Shown: positions 33,571 to 46,681, counted from the stretch's first letter. The stretch is DNA of 64,000 nucleotides from Fragum whitleyi (GCA_948146395.1 OX411552.1:48185058-48249057); one strand, 5' to 3'. The notes: generated by a model not told the origin, from the letters alone. Program-made: numbers and translations.

Positions 33571-34400
33571 CCGGTTGGCCTAAAATACGAAATGGACCAT
33601 TACCACGAAATGGGCGAAATGGACCTCTGCACGGCGAAATGGACTTTTATATATGCAATGTAGCAATGAAATGATAGTAAAAGGTCGACTGATTGTCTCA
33701 AATTAATGATACTATCTCATGTCTTAATTGATCCTACTGAAATTTTAGGTGTCATTATTTAAACTTTTAGCTGTTAGATTTAAGACTGATGTCTGCCTGC
33801 TGACGAAATGGATCATATGCGACGAAATAGACTTGATTGTAACAAAATGGTATTATCATTTATTTAAAAAAAAAAAAATCTTGCTATATGTATAAACCGA
33901 TGATCATATAAATTAAAGGATAAAATCTGTAACTTGATATCATGAAATAGTGCCTAGCCCATAACTTGAACTCCGTTTCGACATCCCACGGCTCAAAATG
34001 TCCATTCTGTACTCCATGTTGGTCTTATTGTATGCGAATTTAGAAGTATATATCTTTCTAGCATTAATTCGTTGAAACACCATAATGATATCAAATGAAG
34101 TCATTTAAGGTAGATATCTAAGTAATTGCAAATAAAGAAGTCCGTTTCGCGGCCGACGATGTGTCCATTTCGTCGTATAAGTCAAAGTAGAAATGGTGTA
34201 AAAAACAAAAATTCCCTTCAATTACAACATTCCTTGTAAAATCAGATTAAAAAGTACATTAAAATCCTATAAGACTTTTCGATAGCGTTACAATATCAAA
34301 ATATTGACCTATAATGTGTAATAAAGTCCATTTCGCCGACAGAAGGTCCATTTCGCCCATTTCGTGCTTGGCGGTCCATTTCATATTTTAGGTCAACCCG
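33571..34400. mobile_element. DNA element with inverted terminal arrays of CGAAATGGAC
   Basis: The left end reads CCGGTTGGCCTAAAATACGA, the right end the inverse (TATTTTAGGTCAACCCG). Inside each end stand several CGAAATGGAC words, direct at left (from 33588 to about 33650, plus 33804 and 33820) and inverse (GTCCATTTCG) at right (34150-34375). It has no open frame of note. The same plan as 3251-4527 with a different motif. It lies just upstream of DYNLRB exon 1. Confidence 0.65.
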
Positions 34401-34544
34401 CCCGTAACCAGTGGCTGGGATCCAGAGGAGGTTCGGGGGGTTCAGATCCTCCTCTGATTCATTTCATTGAAATTGGGAATTTAATCCATATGGGTAAAAG
34501 TAGAAAAAACAAACGCACAGAATGAGGTTGAAACTGTTATGCAG

Positions 34545-36896
34545 GGGTTGAAGAAGAAAAAGATCACCTGATCCAGATGAAGTGTATGCCGAAATGTTAC
34601 AAAAGGCGGGACCTGAGTTCATGAAGGCTGTGACGCGATTTTTTTTAAATGGAGTACAGCGAAAATACCTGGCAAATAGAAAGAAACCGAGGTCAAGTTT
34701 CTGAGAAAAAATCGAAAGAAAAAGTACCATGAACCCAAGTTCGTACAGTCCTATAAGCTTATGAAGTTACCTTTGTAAATGTTTGGAGAGAATTATAACA
34801 ACTAGATTTTATGGTTTTATAGAGCATCTTAAACTACCCGAAAAAGAACAAGAAGAGTTTAGAAAATTCAGAGGAACGCAAGATGCGATTCTGAGATTCA
34901 CCCAGAATATTTACAATGGCTTTAATAAATATGAACATACTGCTGTCTTATTCGTTGACGTCGAAAAGGCATATTACAGTGTGTGGAGAGACGGCTTGAT
35001 GGTAAAATTAAAAAAAAAAAAAAAAGCAATAACCGTTGGGACGGATCTGAAATCGGATCATAGATTTTTTATCTAATAGGTCTGCAGCAAGTAGGATGAG
35101 TGGCGACAGAGGAAGAGCATTTAGTTTAGAAATTGGTCTTCTCTAAGGTTCGGTCTTATCACCTTTATTATTCAGTATGTTCATATCAGATTGGTATGAT
35201 AATGTGAAATGTGAAAAAGTAAAATCTGCAGATGATGGCACAATTTGAGTAACAGGGAAAAGCTGGAAAGATTTAATTGAGAGCCTAAAACATGATTTTT
35301 TTAAATGGCGATTGAAACTAAGTTAGCAAAAACAGAATTCTGCATGTCTTCATTGGATAACCAGGTGCTGGAAGAGGCAATACAGTTCAAGTTTAAAATT
35401 GAAGATCAAGAAGTTAAATATAACCGAAATCCTTAGTTGTTAGGTATTATAATGGATGAAAAACTTAAATTGGATTTGAATATTGATATGGTGGAATGTA
35501 AAGCATCACTTTCTTTGAACTCTCTCAGGAAAGTTAAGGAGACAGAAGTTGTTAGCTCTCGTTGTATTTTACAACTGTATAAGGCACTAATACTTCCCGA
35601 ATAAGAATATGGAGCACCAATATGGCAAATAGGATATTGTACTGGATCAGATAAAGTTCAGAGAAAAGGATAAGCTATGCTGGTCTAGAGGCATTTGAAG
35701 TAGAGGCCGGATTGAAGCCTTTAGAATTGAGAAGAGAAGAACTTGCAGTGAGAACATCAGCCAGGATTATGACGGAAAACGATGAAGTGTGTTTTAAGAG
35801 ATGCTGGGATAAATTTCCTGACACAGATGAAGTTGAAAGATATTACTACTTGGAAAAATGAGGCTGCAATTAGCTGATATGGTGCCCAGCACTGGAATAC
35901 CTCTGCACTGTCTTGAAAAAGAGTGTACTTACACAGACTCCTTGCAGCCAGGAAGACGAAGGCCTGTGTACTGGCAGAATCTAGACTCTTCGAAGTCAAG
36001 AACCAAAGAACAGGAATCTCACTCAAGGGAAGAGATTGGAAATAGTTTAGACCAATGCAATGAGAAAACGGCAATTGCTTTTACAGATGGGTCCTGGTTA
36101 GGTAGCCCCGGTCCATGTGGTGCTGGAGCTTGTATTTTTCGCCCAGGTCTTACTAAACCTATATAAGTCTTGCTGAACTATATTACAAAAAACATCCCGT
36201 CCTTCATTTGGATCTATGCTTTTAGCTGAACCTATTGACATAAAATTAGCTATTAAGAACATCCAGACCAGAACAATGGAAAATGATTTAAAAATCGTTG
36301 AGAAATTACACATATCCTCTGATAGTCAGTGTGCGATCGGGCATTTGGTATTAGGATGGGAACCACGCTCATATGTATCCACTATACAGGAGGTTAAGCA
36401 TGGTATACACAATCTTGAATAGACAGGTGTAGAAGTGGAAATCTCATGGACACCAGGACATTCTAACATAGGGGGAAATGATTTAGCAGACAAATTAGCC
36501 AAAGAAGCAGCCAAGGAGGCCAAAGACATGAAAGATTTACTTCCAATTCTTACAATGGGAGATATTAAAACTGCTGCAAGAGAGTCGGCAATGAAGAAAT
36601 GGCAAGATATGTGGGGAAAGTGTGAAAAGGGAAGATACCTATTCAATCACAGATTAATGGTTATGCATAAAGTAAAACATAAATTTGCAACAACAAAAGG
36701 AGCATCCATTGTAGCGCAGGTGAGGTCAGGATATGCAAGGTTGAACGAATATTTGCACAGATGTGATTTACAACAGGATAGCCGGTGTCAGTGTGGAGAA
36801 GTAGAGTATGTAAAGTGTTACTTGATAGAGTTTGGTATATATGAGAATGAAAGGGAACAGATGAGAAGGAACTTATTTGAAATCTTTGGATAGATT
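34545..36896 (+). pseudogene. Decayed LINE with reverse transcriptase and RNase H
   Basis: Fragments in changing frames follow the order of a LINE. Near 34560 is an RT start (DPDEVYAEMLQKAG), then 34783-35076 with VLFVDVEKAYYSVW. A damaged catalytic block follows near 35225 (SADDGT). Near 35585-35640 is a GAPIWQIGY-type thumb motif, and an RNase H lies at 36060-36600 (FTDGSW, SDSQCAIGHL, WTPGHSNIGGNDLADKLA). A C-terminal CRCG-like zinc motif is decayed at about 36780. Several stops and shifts break it. RNase H after RT places it in the I/Nimb/LOA-like group; the exact clade is uncertain. Confidence 0.8.
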
Positions 36897-38717
36897 CATG
36901 TAGACATTAACTGACTCCTGGATGCCAGAGAGGATGACGAGTTTAGTACTTATTTTGTCTAAACTAGAAACTTTTTTGGTAGAAACAAATCGTTTCTCCA
37001 CACCAAATCAAACTAATTGCGCAACACCGCGAGCAAGTACATGCGTTTGTTCTTTACTAAAGGAGAATACCTGAGAGGATTTATGGCTTCTTGGTCGAAT
37101 ACCAGAAATATCGTTTATAATATGATCTACATCGCGGGAATGAAATAACCTCGTTAAATAATTTTGATATTACACGGGTGTTATTACACTAGTGGAATAA
37201 CTATGCAAATGAGCTCATAGCGAATGGCTACGTTATTTTGTTACCGCGAAAATGAAGTAATAATCTATATATTTCTGACTTCAGTTTCAAACGGCGTGAT
37301 GAGTTTCGCGGATAATTAAAATGTCGAATTTCAAGAATTTTGACGATTTTTCGCAAAATTTCGGGTCATTTCTTAAAAAGAATATCAAATTTGTGCTAAT
37401 AAAATACCGAATTGATTAAACTCGTCATCTTAAACTAATTAAAACTCGGCACAGCCTCGTTTTTATCTATTTATACTTGTTGAATAAATTCGGTATTCAA
37501 TGACCACTCGTTCAATATCCTCTATTTATTACCCGCCGTCAGCCTAAAAGGGTTCCAAGGACTCAACAGTAAGATTCACAAGGGTCCTCTCTTAAGGTTT
37601 CGTAGTCCATGCTTTAAATATTGACTATTTCGTTCTAGCTATCCACATGTACATTTGTATTTGCAAATATTAAATATTCTCTCGATTAGCTGTGTTGGAT
37701 AGATATGTACATTTGGGGATCAACCTCAGATAAGAATTGAAGACTGCTAAAAACTGTTTTGAATTCTTTTAAAAAGTTGATTTTCCGAGGATCCTTCAGA
37801 CTTAAATCAGATAGTTTGAGAGTCCTAGCTACTCATTTTTGGGTCTCAGACTCTCTAAAACTGCTCCCATTAAAACCATGTGGAAATTTGTTTCTTTGAC
37901 CCTTTTATAGAAATCCTGATTACTACAATTGATTACTACAATTTCGCGTGTTTTTAGTAGGGTGGTGGCTTCGTCTCCTGTCCGCCCTCTGGATGCCCAC
38001 ATGCTCCCTATCTAGGACGGATTCAGTCCTTTGTAGGGTTGTGGTGGAATCAATATTTTCCTAGTGTGGCGCAGACGAACGTGTTTTAATCTAATTTTTG
38101 TCATAAAAGGTTATTCATATTTCATATGATAATTCATAGTTCAAAAAATGAAATATGAAACAATCGCCATTGGGTATGGTAGTAAGGGAATAAGATATGC
38201 AGAACTCTAGATAAAATATAAAAAAAAATGGTCGAGATATAATTTCTGAACGTTCGCAAACTTTTCTTTAATAAGCACTGGACTCATCACCACACGGTTT
38301 ATCAAGACAGCTCTGAATTTTATGTATACTTTTGCATAACCCGTTCCGACTGCCGACAGGGCAACCGGCGTCCGGGCGTCTTGCGGACGGTCGACGACCA
38401 CTTCCTGTCCGGAGTATAACTCTGTCATATTATGACTGATTGACTTGAAACTTTGCAGTTATGTTTCTCTCATGATAATGGAGAGCAGTGCACAAGAACC
38501 ATAACTCTAACAGGCTTGATGTTTAAAGCAATTCCCTTTTAACGCAATATCCGAAATCTTATTTTTGAAATAACTTTTTCCGGGAAATACCTGACCAAAA
38601 CCAATGTTTTCATAAGGCTATCGACCGTGGCTTTGAGACAAAAGACTTTATTTCTACATACTTTTATAGGATATATGTCAACCGTGAGAAAAAGAGTCAT
38701 CCATAAAATAAATAGAC
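36897..38717. other. Intergenic; no gene recognised
   Basis: Mixed AT-rich sequence. The part at 38330-38520 (CTTCCTGTCCGGAGTATAAC, TGACTTGAAACTTTGCAG) looks like a dispersed mollusc repeat. No domain or long frame was seen. Confidence 0.4.
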
Positions 38718-41259
38718 ATTATCCACTTAGGTGAACTCCGAGATCGGACATCTGACTTATAAGTAGAATTCGCTATTTTGACTTGTCGATTGCATACAAA
38801 TGTACTGTAATCACAAGTCACAATAGCGTATTCAAGTTATACTAAAATATCGGGGGATGTCTCAAAATACACAGTAATACAGTTTTGACTTATACCTGTA
38901 ACCCTTTACTAATATAAGTACATGTACATGTATATGCATTTCATGTATTGATTTTTCACCTATTTTTTCACAAAAAGGTACTATGATTTTATGATGTTAA
39001 GGACGCGTAATATTAGTAGATGTAAAAGTTCTCGAAATTTTTGAGAAATGTTAACATTTTGAGCACATACACAAATGCAAAAAGCGGGTAGCAATCTCAA
39101 AACGGTCGGAAACGTCTTTGCATCTCGAATAAATGCTTGAATAAGAGATCGGACCCAGGAAAGCCAGCTTAAAAAGGCCTGTCCGAATTGATTTACAGGA
39201 ATAGAATTTCTAGATTCAGAAAATATTTTCAACAAAAATACGTTTCAATATAAGTCAGTCTTCGAACCAGCAAAGACTTAAATTGGCACATTTTGTTCTT
39301 CTCTTACTATGCTCTTTAATTGTATGTATGTTATTTAAAAGCAAGTGTCACAAAATCGCTTCGACGATGTTTTTGGGGATAGAGTCTGTGAGTCACCACT
39401 GCATCAGCCGATTCAATTACGGTAACGTAATTGTGTTAGATCGGCGAGGCGTTGGTGAGCCTTGTCTACTTTATAAAATCTACCGACAAGTCTGTAAGGT
39501 CGTGGGTGTCGAAAAATTCGTATTACTACTTGAACCTTTCCGAAATTAGAATTACCCAGGGTTCCAGACTGGGTGTCCAAACTATATCGACCACTAATTG
39601 CTGGCGAGAGGCAGGGCTACAATCGGACATCTGCAGTGGACCTGTCGATTTTGTTCCATCGTAGACTTATTTTTTCTGGTTTTGACATTTGACTTTTGAC
39701 TTCCATCAAAATTAACGGCCTCGCCAGCGTATCGGTGGCTATTCGATGACTCGCTTCTTTAAAACGATATTCATATTCATCCTAATTTGTGCATTATCAC
39801 TGGCCAAATAAGAAGACGTCGTCACATCACCGATTTCATATTTTGTCGTAATATTGCCGACGTCTGGCCGACGCATCACAATCCAACGACATAGGGCAGA
39901 TTGCTTTTTTTGTCAGTGTCATCTATATTTCAATGGGTGAACAACCGAAGATACATTTTCAAAAGTGAGGAAGTACCGTTTTTTCTTGATTAAACACTGA
40001 TAAAGAAATATGTTATTCTAGCAAAATGTTGTATTTGGTTTACACGTGATTCTCATATGTTTTAAGCTTTTTCCAACATACATCGTAAGTTTCTCTAAAA
40101 GCTTTGATTGTATACACCGACTTCATACTCTGTGTTTAGATTATAACACACCCTGAAGATGCCTTCCATTATGATTGTCTGGTGCTTATTTCTCAATCAA
40201 AACTGACAAAATACTTTTTTTCTACCCTTTTCAAGAAAAAAAAATGATGGCTGAAAAAAATCTCAGACATAGAAAAGGTAAACATTTGTAACAAAAGTTA
40301 GTTATAGCCAAATCAAAATTAAGAACTAATCTTTAGACAGTCAATATTTATTTGAAATTTAAACTTTTGCCTTCAGAGATACCGTTGAATGTTTAAAAAT
40401 ATGCTTTACGCGTGATGGATTGAAATAGCAAGCAACGACCTCGCCATGGCTTTAACTATTACTCAATTTTTCTTTTAAAAATATGATCGCTTCAGTAGAC
40501 TGACAAAAGCAGAAAGATCATTATCTAGTGCATTATGTCCTAATTGAAAGTTGACCGCCGCCATAGCGCAATTGGTAGCGCGCCGGCCTGTCAATCTAGC
40601 TGTCTCGGACTCGATCCCCGTCGGCGACACTCATACTTTCCGACTATTTCTCTTCCAGTAATGGATTTATAACCGTAGACCTATGTAAGAAAGCAAGTGG
40701 AGACTAGAAAATGGATGATGGTTGGACTTGTGTGCGAAATACCAGGAATCCTTTGTTATTGCTCCAGTCGCAGCGATATAACTGTTTTATAGCGAGCAAC
40801 CTATGTGGAATGTAACCGTTGCAAGCGTTTTGAGATAAAGGTCAAAGTTTTGACATTGCTCTTGAATGAAATGACCACTTCAAGTTGTCTCTTGAAACAG
40901 GCCAGCGGCATATCAAATATTAGCTTTAAAATAATAAAGAAAAATGAGTTAACAGGTTCATTAGCTGACAGGTAGATGAAGAAACAAACTGTTATGTATA
41001 CGTTGCAGTATAGGAATACTTAGTTTGGTTAGATAGATGCGCCCACATTTGAAATAAAAAAGCAACAACATGCATGTCCGAAATTTTACTGTTTTTTTAT
41101 ACCTCCATACTAACGAATAAAACTTACAAATATGATGAGAGACGTCATCTTTTTATACAATCATGATGTATCAACGAATATACTTTCTTTCATTTTGAGA
41201 CGACCCCTCTAAGTCCGAAGTCAGACATCCGATGTCCGAAGTCCACCTAAGTGGATAAT
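38718..41259. mobile_element. 2.5-kb inverted-repeat element with TCGGACATC motifs
   Basis: The left end ATTATCCACTTAGGTGAACT and the right end (the inverse of ATTATCCACTTAGGTGGACT) are close inverse copies. Inward of each stand GGACATC/TGTCCGA words (38754, 41220-41240); another pair lies near 39627. The interior has no transposase-like frame; a short frame at 39283-39549 starts with a hydrophobic stretch but has no known domain. A tRNA-like fragment lies at 40555-40629. This is read as a non-autonomous DNA transposon, or an older one with insertions. Confidence 0.5.
40555..40629 (+). repeat. tRNA-like SINE head
   Basis: It has an A box (TAGCGCAATTGGTAGCGC) and a B-box-like ACTCGATCCCC at tRNA spacing, then GGCGACA. 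The D stem pairs well; the acceptor, anticodon and T stems do not. It is a tRNA-derived repeat, not a usable tRNA. Confidence 0.45.
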
Positions 41260-41733
41260 CTCTAATACTAGTATTTGAAAAGGGAATTGGTTTCAGTAGA
41301 GGTCAATTCGTGTCCCTTTACATGAGATTCTTTAACGGGTAAAATTTGAAAGATTATTACAGATTCAGACACTGTAGCAACTGCCAAAAGTTTCGAACCT
41401 GTAGTCAGTATGTTCAACCCGGGCAATCTGACAAGGATCGCTACTCTACGCACTACCTAGTTAAAATCTTATTTCAAACAACTTGTCCATAAAAAAATAT
41501 TCCCTTAAGTTTTCCCCCACTCTAATGTAGTAAAAAGCAGACATTGTAGACTTAAATCAGACTGCATATCTATTCAGGATGATCCTAGTCTATGCTGTCT
41601 GCCAAGGCTATATGTAAATCAGAAGAATCCCAATTACAGAATGAGAATGATTACTAGTATTACGGGCGAAAGACCGGGCCAACAGAAGACCGCTTGTATC
41701 TTATAATAATATTTGAAACTCTATCCTTTTTAA
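41260..41733. other. Relics of small repeats before the LINE
   Basis: 41266-41460 resembles the interior of the GTGACCCGTCACGCG family (AAAAGTTTCGAACC, TCTGACAAGGATCG). 41525-41615 is a copy of the GACTGCAT palindrome. The 5' end of the LINE lies somewhere near 41640. Confidence 0.45.
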
Positions 41734-44700
41734 TTGTCTTTGGTAACTGTTGATTTAAAAATGTCTCAAATTACCCCTATTTCAAACGATACATATAATA
41801 CAATAAAAAAGGACTATTTAAATACAGATAATCAAAGTTCGCATTTACATGCTGAACAAAGTGTTTTTAACTCCGCGGATTATCAATTTAACTTAAGCGA
41901 TAAATGTGAAAATAATTCCCGTAAGCAAAATAAATTTCATTATAAAAATGTAAATAATTCCACGCGAAAACAAAAAACATGTTCTATAACAGGTGAAGCT
42001 CATTTCACTAAAAAGTCAAAAGGTATTCATATAGCTAATTTAAACATTAACCATCTTCTTCCAAAATTAGAAGAGATAAAGTTTCATTTAAAATCTTTTC
42101 AATCGCCTGATATTTTGGGAATGTGTGAAACATTCTTACATGAAAATATTGATAGCAACTGTTTGAAAATACCGAACTATACTTTTGAGCGACAAGACAG
42201 AAAAAGAAAATTAGGCGGTGGTATTATAGTGTATATTTCAGAAAAAATGCACTATAAAAGGCGATTTGATCTTGAATCAACCGAAATTGAGTCCATCTGG
42301 ATTGAAATTAACCATTCTGATAAATCGTCATTTCTTCTCGACTTTGTTTACAGATCGCCTTCATCTGTGCAGTCGTGGATAGATTTTTACCAAAAGCAGA
42401 TAGACCAAGTTGATTTACTAAATAAAGAGTCTCACGTTTTAGGTGATTTCAATATAAGATATTATAGGAATGATGGTATAGAAAAATTCGAAAATACCAA
42501 ATGGGAAAATTTTGTTTCTAATTATGATATACAACAGCTAGTAAAAAGTTCCACAAGGGTGACTAAAAAAAGTTCAAGCATAATTGATCATATATATACA
42601 AACTCTGTACATAGCACGTGCGATGTCTATGTTTCAACATTGTCTATAAGCGATCACTTTCCAGTTTGTTTCACGAGGAAAAGGAATGTGGATTCAGATG
42701 ATTTAAGAAGCAGTCAAAATCACGAAACGATTGAATATAGGTGCTATGAAAATTTTGATATAGACAAATTTACATTCGATTTATCTTATTCAGGCATTGA
42801 ATGTGTAGAAATGATAATCAACCCTAACGATGCTATTAGTAAATTATATGCCATAGTAAACTCAGTTTTATCAATTCATGCACCCTTGAAGCAAAAAAGA
42901 GTCAAGCGCTCACACCAGCCTGCTTGGTTTAATAGGGAAGTAAAGGAAATGATGTACGAAAGGGATATGGCTCTTAAACAGAGAGCTTTTGATAGATACA
43001 AAATTTTACGCAATAAGGTTACTTATATGATTAAGCATAATAAGAAAAACTATTTCAATAAGGCTATAGAAAATAAGGAAAGTCCCAAAATAATTTGGAA
43101 AAACCTTAAAGAAATTGCATATGTAAACAACTCAAAAGAACTTATAATGCCTAAGAAAATCATCACATCAGATTCTATCATTGAAGGAAGTCTTAATATA
43201 GTTAATGAATTAAATAGACATTTTGTTTGCATATCGGATATTGTGAACAAGACGAGATTCTCCTGTGAAAATTTTAATTTTCTCAAAGAAACACTTGATC
43301 AAAAGTTAGGTAATGAAACTTTCACTATTGAATTTATTTCAGCATTTGAAGTGCATCAAACCATAAGAAAACTTGATTCAACTAAAGCGACGGGTCTGGA
43401 TGGCTTGGGTCCAAAAATTTTGAAACAATGTGGTGATATTATTACTCCGGCTATAGCTTCGATTATCAATAATAGTATTTCTTCAGGAATATATCCTGAT
43501 CAAATGAAAGAAGCACGCGTAATACCCATTTTCAAAACGGGTGACAAAGACGATCCAAATAATTATAGACCCATTTTGATTCTGTCCACCATTTCAAAGA
43601 TATTCGAAATGCACATCGCTACACAGCTTCAATGTTTCTTTAAAAGAACAAACATTTTAAACAAATCTCAATCTGGTTTTAGAAAACACTATTCGTGTAC
43701 ATCGGCGTTAATTAAAATGATAGACGCGTGGCTTTCAGATGTAGATGACGGTAAATATGTAGGGACAGTTTTCCTAGACCTAAGAAAGGCGTTTGATCTT
43801 GTTGATCATGAAATCCTGATACATAAACTGAAATTATACCACTTTACTGAGAATACGTGTACCCTTTTCAAATCATATTTGACTAACAGAAAACAATTAA
43901 TACAGATAGGACACTTAAAATCGTCTTTACTTGAAATAACATCTGGAGTACCCCAAGGATCGATTCTAGGTCCACTTCTCTTTCTAATTTACATCAATGA
44001 TATCACTTTAACCAAATCTGAAGTTGAAATAGATCTATATGCAGATGATTCTACTATGTACAAGTCCGATTTTGAAATCGTATCTATACAATCTAAACTG
44101 CAATCGAGCCTAATTCGCGTGCAGGAATGGTGTCAAATTAACAACATGTCTCTACACCCTTTAAAAACAAAATGCATGTTGATTGGACCCAAACATAAAT
44201 TATTGCAAGACAGTCAAATTAAATTAACTATTAACGGTCATGAATTGGAAAATGTAAAGTCACAAAAAGTCTTAGGGGTCTTTATAGATAATCACTTAAA
44301 TTGGCGACCACAAATTGATTATGTATGTAAGGGACTGAAGAATAAAATCGCCCTTTTCAAAAATATTTCGTATTATCTATCAAAGGAAATGAAATTGCTT
44401 TTTTACAATTCATATGTATTACCCATTTTTGATTATTGCTGTGTTGTATGGGGTAAAAATAACAAAACGTACGTAAATAAGATATGTACACTTCAGAGAA
44501 GAATAGCTCGGCTTATACTCGGTAAACCAAGACAAACACAAGCAAACGAATTATTTAAGGAATTAGAATGGTTACCCTTTACAGAAAGATGTAATTATCA
44601 CGCAGCTGTTTTAACTTTTAAAACAATCAAGAATGAAGCACCGGATTACATGTCCGATATCATCCACATTTCTAGAAATGAAAACTATATATTGCGATCA

Positions 44701-44886
44701 GAGACAAAGAATGACCTATTTGTCGCGAAATTACCACGAACAAATGTGTATAAGGATAGTTTTAGCTTTTACATAGTAAATGTTTGGAATGAGATTCCCA
44801 TTGAAATCAGAAACGAAAATAGCATAAATACATTCAAAAAGAAATTAAAATTATTCTATTTTGAAAATTTTTGTAAAAGATGTTAA
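41734..44886 (+). CDS. Non-LTR retrotransposon protein: endonuclease and reverse transcriptase, apparently intact
   Basis: One frame of 1,050 residues. N-terminal apurinic-type endonuclease: HIANLNINHL (about residue 98), GMCETFLHE (130), LGDFNI (237), SDHFP (305). Reverse transcriptase: TKATGLDGLGPKIL (about 550), ARVIPIFKTGDKDDPNNYRP, FLDLRKAFDLVDH (about 680), SGVPQGSILGPLLFLIYIN (about 738), catalytic YADD (about 768), then KVLGVFIDNHLNW and a C-terminal helical region. No stop or shift was seen, so the enzyme may be active. It belongs to the Jockey/CR1/L2 side of LINEs; no RNase H. No ORF1 is present upstream, so the copy may be 5' truncated or a one-frame element. The start could also be the ATG at 41761. 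Confidence 0.92.
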   Translation: MSLVTVDLKMSQITPISNDTYNTIKKDYLNTDNQSSHLHAEQSVFNSADYQFNLSDKCENNSRKQNKFHYKNVNNSTRKQKTCSITGEAHFTKKSKGIHIANLNINHLLPKLEEIKFHLKSFQSPDILGMCETFLHENIDSNCLKIPNYTFERQDRKRKLGGGIIVYISEKMHYKRRFDLESTEIESIWIEINHSDKSSFLLDFVYRSPSSVQSWIDFYQKQIDQVDLLNKESHVLGDFNIRYYRNDGIEKFENTKWENFVSNYDIQQLVKSSTRVTKKSSSIIDHIYTNSVHSTCDVYVSTLSISDHFPVCFTRKRNVDSDDLRSSQNHETIEYRCYENFDIDKFTFDLSYSGIECVEMIINPNDAISKLYAIVNSVLSIHAPLKQKRVKRSHQPAWFNREVKEMMYERDMALKQRAFDRYKILRNKVTYMIKHNKKNYFNKAIENKESPKIIWKNLKEIAYVNNSKELIMPKKIITSDSIIEGSLNIVNELNRHFVCISDIVNKTRFSCENFNFLKETLDQKLGNETFTIEFISAFEVHQTIRKLDSTKATGLDGLGPKILKQCGDIITPAIASIINNSISSGIYPDQMKEARVIPIFKTGDKDDPNNYRPILILSTISKIFEMHIATQLQCFFKRTNILNKSQSGFRKHYSCTSALIKMIDAWLSDVDDGKYVGTVFLDLRKAFDLVDHEILIHKLKLYHFTENTCTLFKSYLTNRKQLIQIGHLKSSLLEITSGVPQGSILGPLLFLIYINDITLTKSEVEIDLYADDSTMYKSDFEIVSIQSKLQSSLIRVQEWCQINNMSLHPLKTKCMLIGPKHKLLQDSQIKLTINGHELENVKSQKVLGVFIDNHLNWRPQIDYVCKGLKNKIALFKNISYYLSKEMKLLFYNSYVLPIFDYCCVVWGKNNKTYVNKICTLQRRIARLILGKPRQTQANELFKELEWLPFTERCNYHAAVLTFKTIKNEAPDYMSDIIHISRNENYILRSETKNDLFVAKLPRTNVYKDSFSFYIVNVWNEIPIEIRNENSINTFKKKLKLFYFENFCKRC

Positions 44887-45466
<580 letters not shown>

Positions 45467-45565
45467 TATAACTAACAAAAACGCAGCATATTACATTTCA
45501 TAATTATTATATATTTTTATATCATTTCTTATATGATCGTTATGAATTATTGTTAAATCACTATT

Positions 45566-46643
45566 CTACAAAGCTAGGACGGGGCTCATTTTCCAGTGAA
45601 CCTTTTCCTTCAATCTATTAAATGGTCCTTTTATTGGCTTTACTGTTATCTTTTCATTCTTTGTTTCTGCTATTTGTTCCTCTCCATGAGTCATATTTGT
45701 GTTAACAGAATCTGTGTTTGGCTTGTTTAATATTAGAAGTAACTGTTTTATCTCCCTTTTGCCTTTTGAAGTGGGCTTTCCGATTATCTGATTCTTGAGT
45801 CGAATAACTTTCTTCACGTTATCGTAATTAAAAAGGTTCTTCTCTAGATTAGGTTGTTGTATTTCTTTCTTAAAGTTGGAACAAAGAATATCCGACGGCG
45901 ACTTAACCATAACCAGAAAATGACATATTAGATCATATATGTTTCGCCGACCATTTCAGTTGAGAAGACATTTTCGTTGTCACTACTTGCATCGTCTACT
46001 ACCTTGTTGATTTTTGCATTTATTTTATCGATAATGCCATCTTTTAGAGCAGCAGATATCTTTTCAATCTCCTTTCGTGCATTACTTTCTTTCAGTGAGG
46101 CTAAATCGTAAGATTGGAGATTTTCGGTATGTCGCTGAAGTCTTTCAGACAAATCGTCCTTTAACCCATTTATTGCGTGCATTCTTGCTTTGTATTCTTG
46201 CTTGTCATCAGCGTAATATTTTAGAGCACTGAGAGCCGCATCAATCATGGAGCTATACGTGTATAATTTAGCTCTCGTTTTCCATACGGATCTCTGACAT
46301 TCTCTCAACTTTTCGATGTTCTCTCTGAACTTTTCTATACAATTATACAGTTTTGATTCTCCTCTCTGCACGATGAAATGAATTTAGATGTAAACACTCG
46401 TTGCTCTTTCTTTTTAATCGTTTCATTCGAAACTATCATCTGAATAGATCGCATTAAGTTGGGAAACTTTACCGGATTGATTGATAACATAAACCTCCTC
46501 TCTCTCAACAACTTCTTCATATCGCTTTCTTGAGACGTCGGACCTCTGTAGTAGATTGTTCCTAATGCTGACAGTTCACGGAACAAATTCTTCTCTCTTT
46601 CTAGTAATGTTAACTTTGTAATCTTAATTTCTTTTGTCGCCAT
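45566..46643 (-). pseudogene. Broken inverted paralogue of the gene at 8452-9525
   Basis: Three minus-strand frames cover the whole length of the 357-residue protein. The first (ATG at 46643 down to about 46340) aligns to residues 1-95 with a four-residue deletion after NLF. The second (46371-45928) aligns from CREE/CIEK to MVGET. The third (45910-45566) runs from PSDILCSNFKKEIQ to KGPFN. Frame changes fall near 46360, 45935 and 45600. Identity is high (for example KARMHAINGLKDDLSERLQR is unchanged), and the promoter and 3' flank are shared. It is probably a recent duplicate that has lost its frame; sequencing error is a lesser possibility. The LINE tail ends only about 100 nt downstream of it. 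Confidence 0.85.
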
Positions 46644-46681
46644 CGTTTTCGTGTAAATCGCTTCTAGCATAAGCTTAATAA

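Noticed and set aside
39283..39549. Small secreted protein (88 residues with hydrophobic start)
   Set aside because: No recognised domain, poor context inside a repeat element, and no paralogue in the window to support the frame.
40555..40629. tRNA-Asp gene
   Set aside because: Only the D arm pairs properly; anticodon and acceptor stems are mismatched.
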